DNA of 44,762 bases from Planctomycetota bacterium. Lineage in GTDB: Bacteria; Planctomycetota; Phycisphaerae; Phycisphaerales; UBA1924. The notes beneath the pieces are model-generated. The model had not been told where the DNA came from and ran no database searches. It saw only the letters and a list, made by a program, of their open reading frames with translations. The stretch covers positions 1 through 44,762 of the forward strand of contig RFGI01000072.1 of NCBI GenBank assembly GCA_003696725.1. Reading direction: 5' to 3'. This document shows, piece by piece, positions 16,978 to 23,131 of this stretch (positions within the stretch are counted from its first letter, which is position 1; each line of letters begins with the position of its first letter). The position numbers and the translations under genes are program-made.

Positions 16978-17046
16978 GAGCCGGGCCCCTTGTTGGGAAT
17001 TGCCCGCCACGGGCCCCGATCCAATGGCGCCTGGGGGCCCCGGCTC
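16978..17046. other. Long GC-rich inverted repeat in the ispG/fur-like gap
   Basis: GAGCCGGGCCCC at 16978-16989 pairs with GGGGCCCCGGCTC at 17034-17046 with one bulged base, enclosing 44 nt. It lies in the 216-nt divergent region between ispG and the Fur-family gene. Function is unknown; it could insulate the two promoters or fold in a long Fur-gene leader. Confidence 0.4.
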
Positions 17047-17068
17047 GCTTTGCCGCGCCGGCGCGCCA

Positions 17069-17095
17069 ATACTCCCTCCGGCTCGGCGTGAGTAT
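17069..17095. promoter_or_regulatory. Inverted repeat ATACTC-N15-GAGTAT before the Fur-family gene
   Basis: Perfect 6-bp arms 15 nt apart, AT-rich against a GC-rich background, ending 22 nt before the ATG at 17118. The position suits an autoregulatory operator. It also covers the alternative ATG at 17094, which argues for the downstream start. Confidence 0.45.
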
Positions 17096-17117
17096 GGAGA
17101 GAGGAGCCGGCCCCGGC

Positions 17118-17609
17118 ATGTGCGATGTTCAGACGCTCTTCCGACGCCACGGCCTGCGGGCCACGGCCCACCGCGCACTCATCTACGACACCCTCGCCGG
17201 CGCCGACCACCCCACCGCCGAGGAGCTGCACGCGCTGGTCTCGGCGCGGTGCGAGTGCCTGAGCCGGTCGACCGTCTACGCCACGCTCGAGGCGTTCCAC
17301 AACGCCGGGCTGTGCCGCCGGATCCCCACGCCCGCCGGCCCGGACCGCTTTGACGCCGACCTGCACGAGCACCTGCACATCCTCACCCCGGACGGCGAGG
17401 TCCGAGACGTGCCCGAGACGCTGGGCCTGGAGCTCCTCAACGCCCTGCCTCGCGGCGTCCTGAGCGAGATCGAACGCCGCACCGGCCTGCGCATCGCCCG
17501 CGTGTCCATACGCCTGCACGGCGAGCCCGCCCGGTCCGAGAACGGCCATCCCAACGGGGTGGACCGGCGCCATCTCGCCCCGGCCGACGCCCAACCGGCG
17601 GCCCGATAG
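17118..17609 (+). CDS. Divergent Fur-family transcriptional regulator
   Basis: A 163-residue Fur-superfamily protein. The winged helix covers residues 5-80 (LFRRHGLRATAHRALIYDTL, HPTAEELHALV, LSRSTVYATLEAFHNAGL). The dimerisation half has DLHEHLHILTPDGEVRDVP where Fur and PerR have HHH...C-C. The structural-zinc CxxC pairs are missing, and only two His and some acids remain for metal binding, so it may sense with an altered site. I prefer the ATG at 17118, with GAGAGGAG about 11 nt upstream, over the ATG at 17094. The polar C-terminal 30 residues look disordered. A PilZ gene follows 77 nt later; targets cannot be inferred. Confidence 0.8.
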   Translation: MCDVQTLFRRHGLRATAHRALIYDTLAGADHPTAEELHALVSARCECLSRSTVYATLEAFHNAGLCRRIPTPAGPDRFDADLHEHLHILTPDGEVRDVPETLGLELLNALPRGVLSEIERRTGLRIARVSIRLHGEPARSENGHPNGVDRRHLAPADAQPAAR

Positions 17610-17686
17610 TCAAGCCCCGCGCGGATCGCGCCGATCGTCTCCACCGAGCCGCGGGTCCCGGAACCCGCCCTCGCCGGAGACCCATC

Positions 17687-18076
17687 ATGAGCCCGACCCG
17701 CGAACGCCGCCGATTCGAGCGGTACGAGCTGCCCGCGATGTACACCCGCCTGTCCGTGCGGACGCTGGACGCCGACGAGTTCCAGTGGGACGGGCACGCC
17801 TACGACATCAGCCGCGGCGGGGTGCGGTTCGAACTGGACCGCGGCTTTGAGCCGGGCACACCCGTCGCGATCCGCCTGGACCTGCCCCGGGCGCCCGCCG
17901 AGCGACGGACCGAGCCGCGGAGCGTCTTCGCCTTCGCCAACATCGTCTGGATCGACGACGATGACGACGCGGGCCCGGCCCGGATGGCGGCGGTCTTCAC
18001 CCGCTTCGCCCGCCCGCGCGACGAAGAGCTCCTCCGCAAGCGGATCCTCTGCGGCCGGTACGCCCTGGCTGCGTGA
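17687..18076 (+). CDS. PilZ-domain protein
   Basis: A single-domain c-di-GMP-binding protein of 129 residues. The PilZ motif RRRFERYELP supplies RxxxR near residue 8, and YDISRGGVRFEL supplies D-x-S-x-x-G near residue 45, so both ligand-binding halves are intact. The remainder is the usual beta-barrel (PVAIRLDLP, FAFANIVWID) with an acidic DDDDDAG insert. It is preceded by CGGAGA, a usable ribosome-binding site. It converges with the shikimate kinase gene, 11 nt apart. Such small PilZ proteins act as adaptors linking c-di-GMP to motility, surface growth or secretion; the partner is unknown. Confidence 0.85.
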   Translation: MSPTRERRRFERYELPAMYTRLSVRTLDADEFQWDGHAYDISRGGVRFELDRGFEPGTPVAIRLDLPRAPAERRTEPRSVFAFANIVWIDDDDDAGPARMAAVFTRFARPRDEELLRKRILCGRYALAA

Positions 18077-18087
18077 GCCGGGCCGCC

Positions 18088-18654
18088 TCACTCCCCGCAC
18101 GCCGCGATCGTGATGCGCTCGGCGGCGTCCTCGGGGCTCGCCGATTTCTCGATCACCAGCGACGCCAGCGACCGGTAGAGCGGGTCGCGGGCCGCGAAGA
18201 CCTCGTCGATCTCGTCGATCACGCCCCGGCCGGTCAGGCTGGGCCGGTTCTCGTCCGCGCCGCCGAGGCGCGTCCGCAAGACCCCCGGGGTCTCGCGCAG
18301 GTACACGATGAACGCGAGCCCGCGCCGGCCCCGATCGCGCAGGAGGTCCGCCGACCCGGGCGCCGTCGGCGTCCCGCCCCCGGACGCGATCACCCGCGCC
18401 GGTTGCTCGAGCGCCTCGGCGAGGGCCATGGCCTCGGTCGCGCGGAACGCCGCCACGCCGCGCTCGCGCCACGCCTGATCGACGCTCGCCGCGCCCAGCC
18501 GCCAGAGCGTGACGCTGTCCAGATCGATGAACTGCCGGCCGAGCCGGTGGGCGACGATCGGCCCGACGGTGGATTTGCCGCTGCCCCGCAGCCCAATCAG
18601 CACGATCGTCGGCGCCGGTCCCGCCGGCCTGCGTTTCCGAGCCGCGCCCGCCAT
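18088..18654 (-). CDS. aroK: Shikimate kinase
   Basis: Phosphorylates shikimate at O3 in the pathway to chorismate, which feeds TyrA. The 188-residue protein has Walker A GLRGSGKSTVG near residue 20, the following FIDLDS (shikimate-binding Asp), VIASGGGTP, and the LID Arg in ENRPSL. The ten-residue basic N-terminus is extra. It is the last gene of an apparent minus-strand unit, starting 19 nt after the AsmA-like stop. Gluconokinase-type P-loop kinases are an alternative, but the FIDLD and GGG motifs favour AroK. Confidence 0.88.
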   Translation of the reverse strand: MAGAARKRRPAGPAPTIVLIGLRGSGKSTVGPIVAHRLGRQFIDLDSVTLWRLGAASVDQAWRERGVAAFRATEAMALAEALEQPARVIASGGGTPTAPGSADLLRDRGRRGLAFIVYLRETPGVLRTRLGGADENRPSLTGRGVIDEIDEVFAARDPLYRSLASLVIEKSASPEDAAERITIAACGE

Positions 18655-18673
18655 GCGATGAGTATGGCGCCTC

Positions 18674-20254
18674 TCATCCGCCCAAGCCCAGCGGCCGGAC
18701 CTCCACGCTCGGCGAGGCCACCGTCCCGCGCACCCGGTACTGGATCAGCCGTCCGGTCACCGAGCCGATCGCTTCGCCCAGCCGGCCCAGCATGCCGGTG
18801 ATCTTCTTGACGGGCCCGGCGCTGGCCGTCATGTCCAGCCGACCGTCGAACCCCACCAGCCCCGACGCCTCGACGACCGCCACCGCGTTCTCGAAGACAA
18901 GCCGGCTGAAATCCAGACCGGCGCCCGTCACGTCGAACTCGGCTCGGACCACCGCTGACCGGCTCGACCCGGCGAACACCGATCCCAGGGCGTCGATCTG
19001 CCGGCTCAGGTCCGTGATCACCGGGATCATCACCAGGCGCGCCCGCTCGATGTCCAGCGCCCCGCGCCCTTCCAGCGTGCCCGGCAGGTCCAGCAGCGAC
19101 GCAGACGCCGAGCCCGACGACCGCATCACGCCGGCCAGCGGCGGCTGGGCCCCCGGCTCAGGCTGGCGCCGGACCAGATCCTCCAGCTCCAGCCCGGCCG
19201 CCTCCCAGGCCAGGTCCACGGGCCAGCCCGGCGATCGGAGATCGACGCTCGCCGTGGCCCGCGCCGTCCCGCCCAGGAGGTCCGCCCGCGCCGGGCCCAG
19301 CCGGCCGGCGCCGTCCTCGGCGTGCGCCTCCGCCGTCACCCGGTCGATGGGCAGACGCCACCCGCCCGCGGCCACGTTCAACCCGTCGAGCATCACTGTC
19401 GCGTCGAGCCGGACCGACGCGAGATCCGTCAGCGTTCCGGCGCCCGTCGCCCGCAGCTCGACGCGCCCCCGCGCCTCGTGCTCGCGCGCCAGCGCCTGCA
19501 CGGCCGGCGGGAGCGTCTCGTACGAGCGCTCGTCCAACCCCAGCCGCACGTCCAGCCGGTCCAGCCTCGCCGCGAGTGTGTCCAGACTGACGGCGCCGAC
19601 GGCCTCGGCGTCCAGAACCCCCGGCCGGTGGGCCGAGAGCGCCAGCGTGTGCCAGACCGCGCCCGCGCTGGCGCCGACCTCCTCGCGCTGCACCATCAGC
19701 GATGACTCGATCCCGCCCACGCGCATCGCCGGCGTTCCGTCGCCCTCGTTGTACTCGATCGCGCAGTCGCGCAGGTCGATCCGCTCGATGCGCATCACGC
19801 GGCTGAGCCGCAGGTCCTCAGGCACGGCGTCTGGCGCGCCGACCGCGGCGCCGCGGACAATCGGCGTCAGCCCGCGGAACCCGCCCGTCGCCGGGTCGCG
19901 CACCAGCCGCACGACGCCGCCCTCGACGGCGATGCGGGCGATCTCGATCGGCTCGCCGACCCTCGGCGCCCGGGCGAGCGTCACGACCAGTTCGCGCGCC
20001 TTGAGGACGTCCACGCCCGCCGGCGCCGTCAGCCGCGCTCCGCGAAGCCGGAGCGTCGCCGGCGCCTCGAACACCGACTCATCGAACCCGATCGCCGGCA
20101 CGAGGTACACGTTGGCGATCCTCGTGACCTGCCGGACGACCCAGTCGTCGACGCCGAACGTCCCGCGGATGAAGAACGTCACCAGCGCCGCCAGGGCGAC
20201 GACGCTCGCCGCCGCGGCCACGCCGACACCCGCCATCACCCGCCGCGGCGTCAC
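18674..20254 (-). CDS. AsmA-like envelope protein
   Basis: A 526-residue protein with one N-terminal membrane anchor (VGVAAAASVVALAALVTFFIRG) and a long beta-rich body. The C-terminal third resembles the AsmA/TamB-type region (VVRAEFDVTGAGLDFSRLVFEN, then GLVGFDGRLDMTASA and RVRGTVASPSVEVRPLG). Family members sit in the periplasm and are linked to lipid transport and outer-membrane homeostasis. The annotated GTG at 20254 has no clear ribosome-binding site; ATG at 20236 is an alternative. The HEAT-repeat gene ends 16 nt upstream and aroK follows, so they are likely co-transcribed. Function is inferred only from the fold-level pattern. Confidence 0.65.
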   Translation of the reverse strand: MTPRRVMAGVGVAAAASVVALAALVTFFIRGTFGVDDWVVRQVTRIANVYLVPAIGFDESVFEAPATLRLRGARLTAPAGVDVLKARELVVTLARAPRVGEPIEIARIAVEGGVVRLVRDPATGGFRGLTPIVRGAAVGAPDAVPEDLRLSRVMRIERIDLRDCAIEYNEGDGTPAMRVGGIESSLMVQREEVGASAGAVWHTLALSAHRPGVLDAEAVGAVSLDTLAARLDRLDVRLGLDERSYETLPPAVQALAREHEARGRVELRATGAGTLTDLASVRLDATVMLDGLNVAAGGWRLPIDRVTAEAHAEDGAGRLGPARADLLGGTARATASVDLRSPGWPVDLAWEAAGLELEDLVRRQPEPGAQPPLAGVMRSSGSASASLLDLPGTLEGRGALDIERARLVMIPVITDLSRQIDALGSVFAGSSRSAVVRAEFDVTGAGLDFSRLVFENAVAVVEASGLVGFDGRLDMTASAGPVKKITGMLGRLGEAIGSVTGRLIQYRVRGTVASPSVEVRPLGLGG

Positions 20255-20270
20255 GCCCGGACGATAGCCG

Positions 20271-22220
20271 TCAGCCGACGCGCGGGGGGGCGACGGCGGC
20301 GCTCATCTGCGCCAGGAACCTGCGCGCGGTCCGCCGGGCTCGGTCACGCACCCGCGGTTCGGCGTCGGCCTTGGCGATGGCCGCGATCCGCGACACCGCG
20401 CACCCCAGCCGGCCCGCGGCCCACACCCCCGTCAGCCGCCGGCCCGCGTCCGGGTCCGACAGCAGCCCTTCGACGACGACCACCGCGTCGCGCCGGGCGG
20501 GGTCGCCCCCGAGGCTCGCCAGCGCCAACGCGGCGTTGCCCCGCTCGCGCGCCGAGCCGCGCTCCAGACGGGCGCGCGCCTCGTCCAGCCCCTCGCCCAG
20601 CCGGGCCAGAGCCTCGAGGGCGTTGGCCCGGGCCCGCGCGTCCGGGTGCGACAGGCAGGCCCGCAGCGCCTGCCGAGCCGTCGGCGTCCCGACCCGGCCC
20701 AGCGCTGAGACGGCCGTCGCCGCCAGCCGCGCCGAGTCCCCGCCGGCCGCCGAGAGCAGCTCGAGCTCCACCTCGCGGGCCAGCCCCATCCGCAGCGCCA
20801 ACCGGACCGCGCCGATCCGGGCCGAGTCTTCGTGGTGTTGGCCGCCGATCGCCTCGCGCAGCCGGGCGACGACGGCGGGCCGATCCCGCGCCAGGGCGCG
20901 CCGAGCCGCGACCGCGTCCAGCCCGCGGCCGGCGCCGGGCCGCATCAACGCCCACGGGTCCGTTCGGTCCATCGTCCGCTGGGCCAGGGCCCGCACCGTC
21001 GCGTGCGGCGAGCGCGACGCCCGCCGGGCCAGCCCCGTCCGCTCCTCGGCCCGGGCCAGGAACGCCGACCGCGCGACCCGAGCGTCAGGGTCGAACACCA
21101 GGTCGTCCAGCGCATGACGGGCCGTCGGCGTCGACCGCGCCGGCGTTCGCGCCCACGACAGCGCCGCCCGCCAGCGCGCCGGCGCCCGAGGGCCGGCGAC
21201 GATCCGGTCGATCAGCGACTCGACACGTGGGCCGCGCCCCGACCACGCGCCCACGGCGTCGCACCACAGGGCCGCCCCAGGCGCCGACGCCGCCGACTCG
21301 AGCGCCGAGGCCAGAGCCGCGGGCGTCGGTGTCAGGCCTGGGCGTCGGCCGCGCATCAGCCAGACCCGTCGGCTCGGCGTGCGGAGCAGGTGCGCCGCCG
21401 AGGCCGCGGACTCGAACCCCCCCCGCGCCAGGCGCGATTCGAGCGCGTCCAGCGCCGCCGGCGCCAGGGCCCCATGCCGGGCCAGCCGGACGAGCCCGGC
21501 CCCGTCGAGGGCTTCGGTCCGGCGGACGGCGCCGCGCAGCGCCATCGCCGTCGGACCCCCGGCCTCCCCGACCGCGGCCGTGAGCCCCGCCGACGCCGCC
21601 GCCGCCAGCCCAGCCAGCCGGACGAGCACAGCGTCCAGGAGCGCGGGCTCGCGCACGTCTGCCGCCACGCGGGCGACCTCGGCGAGCATCGCCTCCAGCG
21701 ACGCTGACGCCCGGCCCGCGCCGCCCTGGGCTGCGGCGCGCGTCAGCGATCGCCCAAGCGCCCGACGCACCTCGGCGTCATCGTCGACCGCCAGAGCCGC
21801 GACGATCGCCGGTTCGATCCGTCCGGGGAGGTCCCCGATGAACGCTGACGCCCAGGCTCGCAGGCGGCCCTCCTCGGACCGCGCCAGCGCCCGCACCGCG
21901 TTGGCCAACCGATCGCCCGCCGCCAAGACCAGCGCCCGCCGACCGGCCGGCGTCAGGTCCTCCCAGACCGGAGCGAGCTCGATCGCCGTCTCGAGGTCGG
22001 ACTCGGCCGCGCCCAGGGCCTGCCGAACGCGATCGATCCAGCCCGCCGACCCGGCCCCGGAGGCGGGCCGCCGATTCCGCAAGAACGCCAGAAGTCGTTT
22101 CTCAGCATCGACTTGTGACTCAGATCCAACCGCTGACCGCAGCGCCCGGCACGCCGAGGCCAAACCGGCTCTTCGCCCCCACGTCGAACGCCCCAGCGAT
22201 CTGCTCAGCTGTCCGGCCAT
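20271..22220 (-). CDS. HEAT-repeat protein of unknown function
   Basis: About 649 residues, almost entirely Ala/Arg-rich paired helices. Clear HEAT repeats lie in the last third (LAATAVSALGRVGTPTARQAL, ARANALEALARLGEGL, RERGNAALALASLGGDP, GRRLTGVWAAGRLG). There is no signal peptide or catalytic motif, so it is probably a cytoplasmic scaffold. I start it at ATG 22220, which has GGAGCGAGGG a few bases upstream. The longer frame from 22436 would cross the divergent promoter region and has an untypical composition. It leads the HEAT - AsmA-like - aroK string. Confidence 0.75.
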   Translation of the reverse strand: MAGQLSRSLGRSTWGRRAGLASACRALRSAVGSESQVDAEKRLLAFLRNRRPASGAGSAGWIDRVRQALGAAESDLETAIELAPVWEDLTPAGRRALVLAAGDRLANAVRALARSEEGRLRAWASAFIGDLPGRIEPAIVAALAVDDDAEVRRALGRSLTRAAAQGGAGRASASLEAMLAEVARVAADVREPALLDAVLVRLAGLAAAASAGLTAAVGEAGGPTAMALRGAVRRTEALDGAGLVRLARHGALAPAALDALESRLARGGFESAASAAHLLRTPSRRVWLMRGRRPGLTPTPAALASALESAASAPGAALWCDAVGAWSGRGPRVESLIDRIVAGPRAPARWRAALSWARTPARSTPTARHALDDLVFDPDARVARSAFLARAEERTGLARRASRSPHATVRALAQRTMDRTDPWALMRPGAGRGLDAVAARRALARDRPAVVARLREAIGGQHHEDSARIGAVRLALRMGLAREVELELLSAAGGDSARLAATAVSALGRVGTPTARQALRACLSHPDARARANALEALARLGEGLDEARARLERGSARERGNAALALASLGGDPARRDAVVVVEGLLSDPDAGRRLTGVWAAGRLGCAVSRIAAIAKADAEPRVRDRARRTARRFLAQMSAAVAPPRVG

Positions 22221-22272
22221 CAACACCCTCGCTCCGCACCCGGAGCATCCGGCCCCGCGTCCAAACGCTGCG

Positions 22273-22290
22273 TCCACAGCCGCTTGTGGA
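22273..22290. promoter_or_regulatory. Inverted repeat TCCACA-N6-TGTGGA
   Basis: Perfect 6-bp arms around GCCGCT, in the 249-nt divergent region between the HEAT gene and the 22470 gene. It is next to an unusually AT-rich patch (about 22291-22365) that probably holds promoter elements. It is a candidate operator for either gene. Confidence 0.35.
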
Positions 22291-22375
22291 TCATCGGTTT
22301 GGTGGGCGCAAAATCGACCACTTCTTTCTCGAAACTTTTCTCTTGCCTTTCGCGTACCAGATCGGAGAATGCCCC

Positions 22376-22403
22376 TTGCCTGCCGGGCGGGGAGCGCTAC
22401 ACT
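22376..22403 (+). promoter_or_regulatory. Putative promoter of the 22470 gene
   Basis: TTGCCT (22376-22381), 16-nt spacer, TACACT (22398-22403): the same -10 and spacing as the sahR promoter. TGCCTGCC overlapping the -35 recurs inverted as GGCAGGC about 40 nt downstream. Confidence 0.5.
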
Positions 22404-22469
22404 CTCCGCCCCGTTCTGAGGCAGGCGGGGCCACACTCTCTCTCTTGTCCCACGAGCCAGGATTCGGCC

Positions 22470-23039
22470 ATGACCACTCCGCTGAAATCAGCGAGCCTTC
22501 AGTCGTACAAACTCCTGTTGTACAGACGCGCCCTGCACCCCGAGCTCTTCTCGATCAAGGGCCGGCGGGTCATCGAGCACGGGGCGTACGAGTTCGAGGC
22601 CTGGATCATGCCCGGCCAGCACGTCATGCGCTTCCAGTACGGCGACCTCAACGCCACCGAGGTCCTGACCGGGGGCGACGTGATGCTCCCGCAGCGCGGG
22701 CTGGCCGCCGCCATCCCCTGCCCCGGCGAGCGCGACTTCGAGCAGCCCTGCTCCGACGACGTCACCTACATGACCAGCATCCAGACCGAGACCCTCCCCG
22801 AGAATCTCTACGCCGCCACCTTCGAGGAGCTCACGGAGTTCGGCGAGGAGGTCGGCGCCCTGATGCACTTCTGGGATGACGCGACGGGCCCCTGCGTCTC
22901 CATCCTCGACACCCAGCGGCTGCGGACCGAGGTCCACGCCCAGGCCTACCACCTGCTCGCGCAGGGCGGCGTGGTCATCCGCACGCAGAGCCTCTTCGAG
23001 CACAAGGCCAAGCCCGAGACCGCCGCGAGCGGAAGCTGA
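22470..23039 (+). CDS. Unknown protein, 189 residues
   Basis: I do not recognise this family with certainty; the opening resembles DUF2617-type proteins, but this is a weak recollection. The protein is soluble, mixed alpha/beta and acidic, without signal peptide or membrane segment. Distinct stretches are LLLYRRALHPELFSIKGR, YEFEAWIMPGQHVMRFQ, LNATEVLTGG, VTYMTSIQTETLPENLY and AYHLLAQGGVVIRTQSL. The HPELF and TEV segments look like conserved cores. AGGA lies 9 nt before the ATG and a promoter-like TTGCCT/TACACT lies upstream. It is monocistronic: a hairpin and the ileS promoter follow. It is divergent from the HEAT gene, with nothing around that points to a role. Confidence 0.75.
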   Translation: MTTPLKSASLQSYKLLLYRRALHPELFSIKGRRVIEHGAYEFEAWIMPGQHVMRFQYGDLNATEVLTGGDVMLPQRGLAAAIPCPGERDFEQPCSDDVTYMTSIQTETLPENLYAATFEELTEFGEEVGALMHFWDDATGPCVSILDTQRLRTEVHAQAYHLLAQGGVVIRTQSLFEHKAKPETAASGS

Positions 23040-23074
23040 CCCTCACCCCGACAGCGCACCGGGCTGATCGACCG

Positions 23075-23090
23075 CGGCGCCCCGGCGCCG
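23075..23090 (+). terminator. Hairpin between the 22470 gene and ileS
   Basis: CGGCGC, loop CCCG, GCGCCG, 35 nt after the stop codon. There is no T-tract. It is the only candidate for ending the upstream transcript before the ileS promoter. Confidence 0.4.
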
Positions 23091-23116
23091 GGAGGTTCCG
23101 ATGCGCGCCGGTGGGG

Positions 23117-23122
23117 TACACT
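23117..23122 (+). promoter_or_regulatory. -10-like TACACT just before ileS
   Basis: TACACT with 9 nt to the ileS ATG at 23132, lying inside the inverted repeat GCCGG...CCGGC (23107-23129). No Shine-Dalgarno run fits, so the transcript may be leaderless. No convincing -35. Confidence 0.45.
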
Positions 23123-23131
23123 CGCCGGCTC

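Noticed and set aside
17094-17117. Upstream ATG for the Fur-family gene
   Set aside because: It overlaps the inverted repeat and leaves the GAGAGGAG run inside the gene; ATG 17118 has better spacing.
22221-22436. N-terminal extension of the HEAT protein (CSGCG motif)
   Set aside because: It would cross the divergent promoter region, has untypical composition, and ATG 22220 has its own ribosome-binding site.
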